DNA from: an uncultured Prevotellaceae bacterium
GTDB lineage: Bacteria; Bacteroidota; Bacteroidia; Bacteroidales; Bacteroidaceae
Length of the DNA stretch: 38,611 nucleotides
Reading direction: 5' to 3'
Assembly (NCBI GenBank): GCA_900313615.1
Contig: OMRP01000022.1
Span: forward strand, 1 to 38,611
Below the pieces are notes generated by a model. The model saw nothing but the letters and a program-made list of their open reading frames with translations, was not told the origin of the DNA and searched no databases. Shown in pieces: positions 31,639-38,611 of this stretch. A program made the position numbers and the translations under genes. Each line of letters opens with the position of its first letter. The stretch's first letter is position 1.

Positions 31639-33195
31639 TTATTTAATAATCACCTCCATGGCAGCCGGCAGTTTACGGGTCAAGCCATCGGGTCCCACCG
31701 CTGTGACATGAGTGATGTAGAATCGTTTGTTACGTGACAATTTACGGAACGCTTCTTTCTGCCGTTCACTGAAAGCAGCTCCGTTTGAAGCCATGGGCAC
31801 GGCATTACCCATGTTGTCATAGAACACCGTCTCAAAGCCTGTCACCTTGAATTCGATGTCAAGCAGACCATCGTCGATGGCAGCCTTGATGCCACCTACA
31901 CCCATCAAACTACCCTTGGCCAGGCCACCACCCTTGAAGCGGTCGGCGCCCATGGCGATGTAAGGTGTCGGGTCTGGCAATTTGCGCACCTTGAAGGAGA
32001 ACTGTCCCATCTGGCGTGTCTTGCCATTGTCAGAAGCCGTAACGGTGAAGGTGACATCCTGTCCCACCGTAGAGGGAACGGCGGTATAGTGTCCGTCACC
32101 CTTGGCTGTGAGTGAGCCTCCCGTCATCGAAAGTGACACCGCATTTTGCGGCAGTCCAGCTACGGTCACACTGATGGGGTTGGCATAACCAGCATAGAGC
32201 ACGTTCATGAGGTCGGCAGCCACGGTTGCCCCACTAGGAGGAGCTATGACGCGATATTTTTGGCTGAAGTCACGCCGTAGCATGTCACCTTCGGCATTGC
32301 GCATCATGATATATCCACTGAACGAATGTTCTCCCACGCCGCTGCCCGTGATGGTGTAGGTTCCTTTCCCTGATGTCACACGCTGGCCGTTGATGTATAT
32401 CTCTGGCTGTTGTGTAGTATCTACAGCCGCCATGATGATTTGTGCCGTCATCTGCTCACCAGGATAGAGCGTTGTCTTGTCGGGCACCACGAAAGCGTCG
32501 AGTTTGTTCACGCGAATGTCCTTGAGTCCAATGTTCGCGATGAGTGAGTGGAGCACCTCGCCCTCAGCATAGCGAACGTCACTCTGCAACTTGGAGAGCA
32601 TGGTGACAACTGCTGCAACGGGCATATCCTCAAACATATATTCCTGCCAGTTCTTGCCCAACGTGTTTTCGTTTTTGGGAACGTCGGTGGCTAGGTTGTT
32701 ACGGATAATCTCTTGTTGTTGAGGGTCGCCAATCATCTTGAGGATACGTTCGCGATAACTGACCACGGCATCATAAAGACGCTGTCCCTGGCCTGTGCCT
32801 GGAGCGAGCATCACATGGCTGGCTGCCTCGAGATTGTCCTTGTTCTCTATATTCTCCAAATTTCCATCGGCACCATCGGCCTCCTTGACGATGGCCTCCT
32901 TGAGCGACTGGGCGAAGTTGTAGAGAGAATCACTCATGTTCTTCACCTGTTGCGCCTTGTCGAACCACTCCTTCACCTTGGCCGGGTTTTTCTTCATCTG
33001 CTGTTGGAAATCCTTGAACATGGCCATATTCTCCTTCGACGAGTTGGCTGTGGTTCTTCGCAAACTCTCTTCCACGATGGTGAACCCGTTGAGCACCTCG
33101 GTAGAGATGTTCAAAGCGAGCATAGCCATCAAGACGACATACATGAGGTTGATCATCTTTTGGCGTGGAGAGACTGGTCTTTTCTTTATAGCCAT
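31639..33195 (-). CDS. gldM: Type IX secretion/gliding motor protein GldM (PorM)
   Basis: A 518-residue inner-membrane protein with one N-terminal transmembrane helix (KMINLMYVVLMAMLALNIS, about 13-31) and a long periplasmic part of a helical bundle followed by beta domains, the known GldM design. With GldL it forms the proton-driven motor whose periplasmic shaft reaches GldK/GldN. It begins 21 bases after gldL. Length and motifs (start KKRPVSPRQKMINLMYVVLM) are as in the family. Confidence 0.95.
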   Translation of the reverse strand: MAIKKRPVSPRQKMINLMYVVLMAMLALNISTEVLNGFTIVEESLRRTTANSSKENMAMFKDFQQQMKKNPAKVKEWFDKAQQVKNMSDSLYNFAQSLKEAIVKEADGADGNLENIENKDNLEAASHVMLAPGTGQGQRLYDAVVSYRERILKMIGDPQQQEIIRNNLATDVPKNENTLGKNWQEYMFEDMPVAAVVTMLSKLQSDVRYAEGEVLHSLIANIGLKDIRVNKLDAFVVPDKTTLYPGEQMTAQIIMAAVDTTQQPEIYINGQRVTSGKGTYTITGSGVGEHSFSGYIMMRNAEGDMLRRDFSQKYRVIAPPSGATVAADLMNVLYAGYANPISVTVAGLPQNAVSLSMTGGSLTAKGDGHYTAVPSTVGQDVTFTVTASDNGKTRQMGQFSFKVRKLPDPTPYIAMGADRFKGGGLAKGSLMGVGGIKAAIDDGLLDIEFKVTGFETVFYDNMGNAVPMASNGAAFSERQKEAFRKLSRNKRFYITHVTAVGPDGLTRKLPAAMEVIIK

Positions 33196-33216
33196 TTCTT
33201 CTGAGTAGGGTGAATG

Positions 33217-34125
33217 CTAAATAATCGTGTCGTTGGCAGGTGCCGCCGGGGCTGCCGTCCGCATGTTGACCGTCATGGCCTCTATCATACGGGCATATAT
33301 CTTGTTGAGCTGCTCGATCTGCTGGGCCATCTTCTTCGACTGGTCGTTGATCTGGTCGATGGTACCAATCTGCTGGCTGGCACTCTTGAGTTGCATCTCG
33401 TAAACCTTGCATATGCCAGTAAGCGTGCGGTTGAGGTTTTCCATCTCCTCCGAGTCGCGTGTGAGGCGTGCGCTCTGCTCGCTCACAGCACCCAACATCT
33501 CGGTCAGTTTCTTCAGTTCCTCGACATAATTGCTGGTGGCCTCGGCCATCTCGGGTGATACCTGTTGCTGCTGTCCCACCCATGCTGGAGTGCCCACAAC
33601 GGCACCACCAACTGGTGTCACAGACTCCTCGCCGGTAGCACTGGCAACACCGCCAAAGGTGCCGCCGCCAAGAACCACACCGCCACCGCCTACGGCAGCA
33701 GCCACTTGACCGCCTTCACCTTCTTGGGGTGCATAGCCGCCCTGTCCACCGACGGAACCGATGATGACTGTGCCGCCACCAGGAGTGCCTTGCAAGGAAA
33801 CGCCTTCGGCGCCTTCCATCTCGGCTCCATCCACATTCTCTTGGCCTTCCTCAGGCTCGCCCACATGGGTCTTGAGATCCATACCGATGGCTGTCTTGTC
33901 AAACGGTCTGTCGAAGGCGGAGAGGAAGAACACGATAACCTCTGTTCCCATACCCAGGAAAAGCATGAGGTTGGCTCCGGGTAAGTGAGTGAGTTTGAAC
34001 AGGGTTCCCAGGATCACGATGGATGCGCCCCAACTATATGCGTAGTTGAGGAATGTCTGCCCGGGCACACTGTCCATCCATTTCTGCAGCCGGTACACGA
34101 CATTGTATTTACTGTACTTGGTCAT
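33217..34125 (-). CDS. gldL: Type IX secretion/gliding motor protein GldL (PorL)
   Basis: From the ATG at 34125 the protein is 302 residues and starts MTKYSKYNVVYRLQKWMDSV. Two transmembrane helices (about 26-46 and 52-71) carry Lys44 and Glu62 (FLGMGTEVIVFF), the position of the proton-coupling glutamate of GldL. Its ATG overlaps the gldK stop as ATGA, a coupling signal, which is why I reject the longer 350-residue reading. The cytoplasmic part has an unusual Gly/Val/Ala-rich segment at about 113-180, then a helical C-terminal region. GldL is the ring of the motor around GldM. Confidence 0.94.
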   Translation of the reverse strand: MTKYSKYNVVYRLQKWMDSVPGQTFLNYAYSWGASIVILGTLFKLTHLPGANLMLFLGMGTEVIVFFLSAFDRPFDKTAIGMDLKTHVGEPEEGQENVDGAEMEGAEGVSLQGTPGGGTVIIGSVGGQGGYAPQEGEGGQVAAAVGGGGVVLGGGTFGGVASATGEESVTPVGGAVVGTPAWVGQQQQVSPEMAEATSNYVEELKKLTEMLGAVSEQSARLTRDSEEMENLNRTLTGICKVYEMQLKSASQQIGTIDQINDQSKKMAQQIEQLNKIYARMIEAMTVNMRTAAPAAPANDTII

Positions 34126-35579
34126 TTGCTTTTCTTGCTTTTTTTCTGTTTCGTACTTGATGATGAAGCCAGGCTTCGCACGCAGCGGAATCCTATGTAG
34201 GACCGTGGTTGGTTCTGGTATTCCCAAGTGCGCCATGCCGACCGGATATATGACTCCGGGTCTTTCCATGACCCACCTCTCACACTTTTCTTCTTCAGAC
34301 GGTAAGGATCTTCCTTGGCCGCCTTGTAGTCAAGTTGTGGGTTCAGGTCATTCATGGCATCGACACCCGCCTCGGTGAAAATGGTACTTGTCCATTCTGC
34401 CACATTGCCGGCCATATCGAACAACCCATTGGAGTTGGCGCCATAGATGGCGACACGGCTGGTAATGAGGTTGCCGTCCTTGGTGTAGTTGCCCTTGTCG
34501 GGTTTGAAGTTGGCATAGAAGCATCCTTCACCGTTTTTCACACTCTCGTTCTCCCAAGGGAACTCGTTTCCGTCTTTTCCCCTTGCCGCATATTCCCATT
34601 CCGCCTCTGTGGGCAGACGATAACGCTGGATATAACGTGCTTCGCCACCCAAGCCTTTGAGCAGGTATTCCGTACGCCATGCGCAGAACGCCTCAGCCTG
34701 TTCCCATGTGACACCTACCACAGGATAGTCGTTATAGGTAGGGTTGGAGAAATAGGTACGCATATACATCTCATTGTCTGAGTTGCGGAAGTCGTTCACC
34801 CAACAAGTGGTGTCGGGATAGACGTTGACGATATACGTGTTGAGGAAGTCCCACGGACCCGACAGCGGCCGGTTGATGGTCTCACGCACGATGCGTCCCT
34901 CATCGTCGATATATGCCGTGTCCTTGGATATCATAACCACCTCATCGGGGTTGACGGTGACATCGGTATTGAGGTTGCGCTCTTCGGGGTTGAGTCGGTT
35001 GCGTCTGAGCGCTGCCGCCGTGTAGTCGTAGATTTCATACCTGTAATTGAGTTGGCTGGCATCGAGCAGTTTCTCTCCCGTCACAGGGTTGGTCACGTAG
35101 AGACTTTCGAATGCCCGCTGCTCATCCTCATTGGGTTTGCGCGGCAGGTTCTTCTTCCAGTTGAGGTGGGGTTTCACAGGGTCACCATTCTTATCTTCCG
35201 TGATTTTGTACGACTCGTCGCCACCATACGATGGATCGGCCAACCTTTCACGGAGGATAGAGTCACGTACCCAATAGACGAACTGCTTATATTCGGAGTT
35301 GGTCACCTCCGTCTCGTCCATCCAGAAACCATCCACGGAAACGTCCTTAACAGGTGTCTCTTTGCCCCAGAGACTGTCTTGTTTGTCGATACCCATCTTG
35401 AGGTATCCTCTCTTGATGAGTGTCATGCCATAGGGTGTGGGCTCCGTGAATCCACGTCCTGACACGCCGACGACCTCGCCGCCCCGTCCTGACGATGACG
35501 CTGATTTGCCGCCGAAGCAGGCGGTCAGCGTAGTCATGGTGAGCAAGCCCAAGCCCACGATTATATTCCTTGTTTTCAT
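34122..35579 (-). CDS. gldK: Type IX secretion/gliding lipoprotein GldK (PorK)
   Basis: A 485-residue outer-membrane lipoprotein. The signal sequence ends in the lipobox LTAC with the lipidated Cys at residue 21. The main part (about 45-470) is a formylglycine-generating-enzyme-like (SUMF1) domain, with motifs YGMTLIKRGYLKMG, DETEVTNSEYKQFVYW, PVVGVTWEQAEAFCAW and RLPTEAEWEYAARG, and ends YIGFRCVRSL. The fold is used structurally in GldK, not for sulfatase maturation. It pairs with GldN in the periplasmic ring. It is 3 bases after porP and overlaps gldL by 4 bases. Confidence 0.95.
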   Translation of the reverse strand: MKTRNIIVGLGLLTMTTLTACFGGKSASSSGRGGEVVGVSGRGFTEPTPYGMTLIKRGYLKMGIDKQDSLWGKETPVKDVSVDGFWMDETEVTNSEYKQFVYWVRDSILRERLADPSYGGDESYKITEDKNGDPVKPHLNWKKNLPRKPNEDEQRAFESLYVTNPVTGEKLLDASQLNYRYEIYDYTAAALRRNRLNPEERNLNTDVTVNPDEVVMISKDTAYIDDEGRIVRETINRPLSGPWDFLNTYIVNVYPDTTCWVNDFRNSDNEMYMRTYFSNPTYNDYPVVGVTWEQAEAFCAWRTEYLLKGLGGEARYIQRYRLPTEAEWEYAARGKDGNEFPWENESVKNGEGCFYANFKPDKGNYTKDGNLITSRVAIYGANSNGLFDMAGNVAEWTSTIFTEAGVDAMNDLNPQLDYKAAKEDPYRLKKKSVRGGSWKDPESYIRSAWRTWEYQNQPRSYIGFRCVRSLASSSSTKQKKSKKSK

Positions 35580-35582
35580 AAT

Positions 35583-36524
35583 CTAAAGGATTCTCACGCT
35601 TTTATGTTTATTCTTTCCTTTTTTCACCAAATTGATATCTGTCTGGTATTTCACACACAGTTCGTGACTACCGTTGCCGATGCTGATGCCCCCGGTATAC
35701 ATCTCGTAACTGTAGCCGATCTGTATGCCGTGGAGACTACCTCCGAGGTAAGCGGTGACCGAGTTGGTCGGACTGTATCCCACGCCGGCATAGAATATTT
35801 TCTTGTCGTGGGTATAGACCAACCGCGCCGAGACATCACCCCTATAGGCCACCCCATCGGTCTTGAACATGGCAGTGGGGTGTATTGTAAGAAACGGATT
35901 TCTTAATTTAATATTGTATCCAGCAGTGAAATAATACGTTCTGTCAATGCTGATTTCGTTGGTTTCACCCATTTCTACCGTCGGGGCATTAAGGTGAAGG
36001 ACGGAGGCGCCAACATACCATGGGCCACGTTTATAATACAGTCCCACGGCCAAATCGAGCTGTTGGCCTTTCACCTCACTCTTCGAAAAAACATCGTCGG
36101 TATCATCTTCTGGCAGAATGATGTCAGACCCGTCGAAATTCTCTATGAGCAGTCCAGCCTGCACTCCCAAACTGATAATTCCGCCGAACATCCTTTTTTG
36201 CAAGTCATATTGCAAGGCGATACGTTGGTGGGTGAACATACCTATCTGGTCGTTCATAAAATTCAGGCCCGCTCCGTTGACGGTGTTGAGAAACATAAAC
36301 GGCATGTCAGCCCCCACATACATCGTGCGCGGGTTATTTTCAAACCCTGCAAAACTGAGAGCATAAGCCGCGGCAATGTTCAGTTTCGAATCCTTTCCCG
36401 CGGCGGCAGGGTTATACGAGGTCTCCATCGCCCAGTAATGTGCGAAGTGGGGATCGTATTGTGCGGAGGCCGAGAGCGTGGCCAGCAACAATGCCAGAAT
36501 TATGCGAATTTTTCTTGCCAACAC
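35583..36524 (-). CDS. porP: Type IX secretion membrane protein, PorP/SprF family
   Basis: A 313-residue outer-membrane barrel protein. A signal peptide (about 1-21, ending LSASAQ) is followed by YDPHFAHYWAMETSYNPAAAGKDSKLN, the hallmark opening of PorP/SprF proteins, and by FGGIISLGVQAGLL and LSYSPTNS-like strands. PorP joins the PorK/N ring and PorE in the translocon. The start is GTG at 36524; no in-frame ATG occurs just upstream. It is the first gene of porP-gldK-gldL-gldM-gldN, which then runs on into the small barrel gene and priA. Confidence 0.93.
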   Translation of the reverse strand: MLARKIRIILALLLATLSASAQYDPHFAHYWAMETSYNPAAAGKDSKLNIAAAYALSFAGFENNPRTMYVGADMPFMFLNTVNGAGLNFMNDQIGMFTHQRIALQYDLQKRMFGGIISLGVQAGLLIENFDGSDIILPEDDTDDVFSKSEVKGQQLDLAVGLYYKRGPWYVGASVLHLNAPTVEMGETNEISIDRTYYFTAGYNIKLRNPFLTIHPTAMFKTDGVAYRGDVSARLVYTHDKKIFYAGVGYSPTNSVTAYLGGSLHGIQIGYSYEMYTGGISIGNGSHELCVKYQTDINLVKKGKNKHKSVRIL

Positions 36525-36536
36525 GTGATAATAACG

Positions 36537-36570
36537 AAGCCGTTGGCATTTTATTGTATGCCAACGGCTT
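36537..36570 (-). terminator. Hairpin between the zinc-ribbon gene and porP
   Basis: AAGCCGTTGGCAT (36537-36549) pairs perfectly with ATGCCAACGGCTT (36558-36570), loop 8 bases. It follows the stop of the upstream minus-strand gene and ends 12 bases before the porP start. It could be that gene's terminator or a structure in the porP leader; the T tail on the minus strand is weak. Confidence 0.65.
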
Positions 36571-36608
36571 GTAAAGTGTCAAGACAAAGGATGAGGATGC
36601 ACTTTTCG

Positions 36609-37319
36609 TCAGTCGAAGTAGAGCATGAAATCGAGTTGGGCACCATTGGTGCTCTTGAACTTACCGTTATACGACTGTCCGTAGTGGTGCTCGCCCTCAT
36701 CGTCGGTCTCATCCATCTCGGTGAAGATTCCGTCGAACGTTCCTATTTTCTTGCCCGCCGCAAAGGCATCTATGATGCAACGGCCCGATGCCACATCATA
36801 CGACATCAGTCGCAGCGTACGCTTGCCACTGTTCTGACCCTGACGGGTATAACTGTAAGTGCCCGTGGTTCCGTTCATTTCAAATTCTGCCTGGTCGGAA
36901 TCACCAATCCTTCCCCACATTCCCATGTAGACACCTGCAGACGAAGACTTGCCCGTCTGAGTGGGTGCCGACGACTGTTCGCCGGTAGATGATGCCGCAT
37001 CTGATTTCGCCTTGACATCATCCTCTTTCTTTGCCTTCTCATCCGATGACGCGTCTGTGTCCGATGTGGATACAGTGGCCTTTGCCTCTGTTTTACTGGG
37101 CTGCACAACATTATCTTTTTTATTGTTGTCGAGCAGGAGCCAAACTCCCACACCCAAACAGGCGGCCAAGAGAACGCCAATGAGCACATAAAGCCATGCT
37201 CCGCTTTTGGCCTTGGGTTCTTGAGGTTGCATACTACTAATTGGTGTGCCGCAATGAGGGCAGAACGTGGCATTGCCATTCAGGAAATTACCACAGCGTG
37301 AACATCTGTATTGTGTCAT
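36609..37319 (-). CDS. Zinc-ribbon, single-pass membrane protein of unknown function
   Basis: A 236-residue protein. The N-terminal zinc ribbon has four cysteines in CSRCG and CPHCG (residues 6-9 and 19-22). A transmembrane segment follows (WLYVLIGVLLAACLGVGVWLLL, about 42-63). A long Ser/Ala/Lys/Asp-rich linker, probably disordered, spans about 75-130. The C-terminal domain (about 130-236, from GMWGRIGDSDQAEF) looks like a small beta-rich fold and contains repeated Gly and aromatic positions; I do not recognise it. The zinc ribbon is probably cytoplasmic and the C-terminal domain periplasmic. It has its own -7 box at 37342-37349. Confidence 0.75.
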   Translation of the reverse strand: MTQYRCSRCGNFLNGNATFCPHCGTPISSMQPQEPKAKSGAWLYVLIGVLLAACLGVGVWLLLDNNKKDNVVQPSKTEAKATVSTSDTDASSDEKAKKEDDVKAKSDAASSTGEQSSAPTQTGKSSSAGVYMGMWGRIGDSDQAEFEMNGTTGTYSYTRQGQNSGKRTLRLMSYDVASGRCIIDAFAAGKKIGTFDGIFTEMDETDDEGEHHYGQSYNGKFKSTNGAQLDFMLYFD

Positions 37320-37341
37320 AAGGTTTGATGAATAGTTGGTG

Positions 37342-37349
37342 CAAAGATA
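37342..37349 (-). promoter_or_regulatory. Promoter -7 box of the zinc-ribbon gene
   Basis: TATCTTTG on the minus strand, an exact TAnnTTTG match 22 bases before the ATG at 37319. No good TTTG is seen at 19-20 bases upstream. Confidence 0.6.
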
Positions 37350-37424
37350 ACTGATTTTTCCAAATCAACGCAATGTTTATGAATATAAAAACTGTTTTAT
37401 AAATCATCAGTATATAACAAAACG

Positions 37425-37461
37425 CCAGCGAGACAAGCAAAGCGGTTGCTTATCTCGCTGG
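37425..37461 (-). terminator. Terminator after the small peptide ORF and terC
   Basis: CCAGCGAGA-C-AAGCAA (37425-37440) pairs with TTGCTT-A-TCTCGCTGG (37446-37461), a 15-base-pair stem with one mismatch and loop AGCGG. On the minus strand it is followed by CGTTTTGTT, so it reads as a terminator for genes coming from the right. Confidence 0.8.
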
Positions 37462-37488
37462 TTTTAATACTGATAGGTTAGACCTACT

Positions 37489-37554
37489 TTAATACTCATC
37501 CTCGTTGAAGACTTTGTTTTCGACGATTCCAAATTGATTATCAGTCGTTTGCAT
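37489..37554 (-). CDS. Possible 21-residue small protein or leader peptide
   Basis: ATG at 37554 opens a 21-codon frame, MQTTDNQFGIVENK then VFNEDEY, ending TAA. It has a mixed, acidic, protein-like composition. A promoter candidate lies about 70 bases upstream (37627-37656) and the terminator hairpin 37425-37461 begins 27 bases after the stop, so it may form its own small transcript. No family is known to me. It may be chance, but the flanking signals are well placed. Confidence 0.4.
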   Translation of the reverse strand: MQTTDNQFGIVENKVFNEDEY

Positions 37555-37626
37555 TATCTTTAAATATTTTTAGACAAACAAACTGAACGGTCTGATACGG
37601 TCAAAGGAGAAAGATAGATGCTTGGT

Positions 37627-37656
37627 TAAACATACTAAGTTGCTGCCTTGAATAAA
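37627..37656 (-). promoter_or_regulatory. Candidate promoter of the small peptide ORF
   Basis: On the minus strand TTTA (37653-37656) precedes TATGTTTA (37627-37634) by 18 bases, each one base from TTTG and TAnnTTTG. It lies in the terC downstream region and could start a transcript of about 200 bases ending at 37425. Confidence 0.4.
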
Positions 37657-37693
37657 CGACTAGTTGCTTTTTATGCTATTTGGCACATAATAA

Positions 37694-38611
37694 TCAGATA
37701 GTCTGCTTTTCCTTCTTGCGTGTCAACATTACGGAGAGTAGCATTGATAACAGAAGAACACCAAAGATAACGGCAAGGCTCATAGGAGTAGGCACTTCGA
37801 TATGAGGAACGTTTAGATGGAGACCTACGAGTGCCCCCAGACTGTTGACGTACTCGTTCATAGCCAGTAGCATCTTGATACCGACGAAAATCAGTATGAC
37901 TCCAAGACCATACTTAAGATACTTGAAATATTTGGCTACTGCAGCCAAAGCGAAGTAGAGGGCACGGAGACCGAGGATGGCAAAGATGTTGGAAGTAAGT
38001 ACAATGAACGGGGCACGGCTGACGCTGAAAACAGCAGGGATACTGTCAACGGCAAAGGCCACGTCTGTTGTCTCGATGACCAGCAGGGCAACGAATATTG
38101 GCGTTGCCATGCGTCGCCCATTTTCCACGACAAAGAATCGGTCGCCGTGCATCCTGTCAGTCACGGGATAGAGTTTGCGGAACCATCGCACAACAATGTT
38201 TTGTGAAAGGTCAGACTGCTTGTTGTCATCGTGGACAAACATCTTGCCACCTGTATAGAGCAGGAAGATACCAAAGAATCCCAACACCCACTCGAAACGT
38301 TCTATAATGGCAACACCGGCAAAAATGAAAATGCTGCGCAAAACGAGGGCTCCGAAGATACCCCAAAAGAGCACTTCATGTTGATACTTACGCTCGATGC
38401 CGAAGAACGAGAAAAGCATTAGGAACACAAACAGGTTGTCCATCGACAGGGATTTCTCTATCAGGTAGCCTGCCAAGAACTCCAGAGCCATTTCGTGAGA
38501 GTCAACAGGGTAGAAGAAATAAATACCCGCACAAAACAACAACGATACACCTATCCATACGGCAGTCATCTTAAGCGCTTCACCCACCTTCACCTCATGC
38601 TGTCCTTTTTT
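37694..38611 (-). CDS. TerC-family integral membrane protein, 5' end missing (partial)
   Basis: The readable part is about 305 residues of a TerC/Alx-type protein with about eight transmembrane helices. Family motifs include YLIEKSLSMDNLFVF, VETTDVAFAVDSIPAVF-like VIETTDVAFAVDSIP and FAILGLRALYF. The frame remains open to the right edge (KKGQHEVKVGEALKMTAVW), matching the usual region before the second helix; the GTG at 38593 is therefore not the start and the N-terminus lies outside the window. TerC proteins are linked to metal-ion export, notably manganese, and membrane protein metalation; the link to tellurite is historical. Confidence 0.9.
   Translation of the reverse strand, partial: KKGQHEVKVGEALKMTAVWIGVSLLFCAGIYFFYPVDSHEMALEFLAGYLIEKSLSMDNLFVFLMLFSFFGIERKYQHEVLFWGIFGALVLRSIFIFAGVAIIERFEWVLGFFGIFLLYTGGKMFVHDDNKQSDLSQNIVVRWFRKLYPVTDRMHGDRFFVVENGRRMATPIFVALLVIETTDVAFAVDSIPAVFSVSRAPFIVLTSNIFAILGLRALYFALAAVAKYFKYLKYGLGVILIFVGIKMLLAMNEYVNSLGALVGLHLNVPHIEVPTPMSLAVIFGVLLLSMLLSVMLTRKKEKQTI

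Noticed and set aside
34126-34269. A 350-residue reading of GldL from 34269
   Set aside because: The extra 48 residues overlap gldK coding DNA in another frame; the family start MTKYSKYNVV lies at 34125, where ATGA couples it to the gldK stop.

Overview
The window reads as a chromosomal segment of a Bacteroidales bacterium, most likely a Prevotella-like member of Prevotellaceae. The evidence is the Bacteroidetes promoter pattern (TTTG, about 19-20 bases, TAnnTTTG, seen in full before the tRNA-tuf, rpsU and pepP units), a hybrid two-component system regulator, a complete porP-gldKLMN type IX secretion cluster, and the rpsU-xerC-hpf-tRNA-tuf translation block. No transposase, prophage, CRISPR array or rRNA gene was found.

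Layout. (1) 1-3141, minus strand: rpsU, a tyrosine recombinase, hpf, then tRNA-Thr(TGT), tRNA-Tyr(GTA), tRNA-Gly(TCC), tRNA-Thr(GGT) and tuf, which is cut by the left edge. The tRNA order equals that in front of E. coli tufB. (2) 3218-6289: divergent aminopeptidase P and malate dehydrogenase, each with its own promoter. (3) 6432-17048, minus strand: a carbohydrate locus in which a hybrid two-component regulator leads an apparent operon with an unrecognised secreted TIM-barrel-like protein, a GH3 beta-glucosidase and a GH9 glucanase. It has no SusC/SusD pair and is probably aimed at beta-glucan or cello-oligosaccharides. (4) 17049-17880: a long AT-rich interval holding a promoter-to-terminator unit with no convincing gene. 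(5) 17881-20031: a DUF3737-like protein and a PatB/MalY aminotransferase whose ends are built from a G/C-rich repeat. (6) 20170-23541, minus strand: gamma-carbonic anhydrase-like protein, Kdo transferase WaaA and glutamyl-tRNA synthetase. (7) 23681-27462, plus strand: a PgpH-like 7TM-HD phosphodiesterase and a FadL-family outer-membrane protein. (8) 27470-36524, minus strand: porP/sprF, gldK, gldL, gldM, gldN, a small beta-barrel protein and priA, closely packed. (9) 36609-38611, minus strand: a zinc-ribbon membrane protein, a possible 21-residue peptide gene with its own promoter and terminator, and a TerC-family protein cut by the right edge.

How the parts work together: the first block serves translation and ribosome hibernation; the carbohydrate locus couples sensing of a glycan to secreted hydrolases; the type IX genes encode the motor (GldL/GldM), the periplasmic ring (GldK/GldN) and an outer-membrane partner (PorP). 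The best candidates for undescribed biology are the TIM-barrel-like protein in the glucan locus, the repeat family that rewrites gene ends around the aminotransferase, the geneless transcription unit at 17220-17745 and the small peptide gene at 37489-37554.
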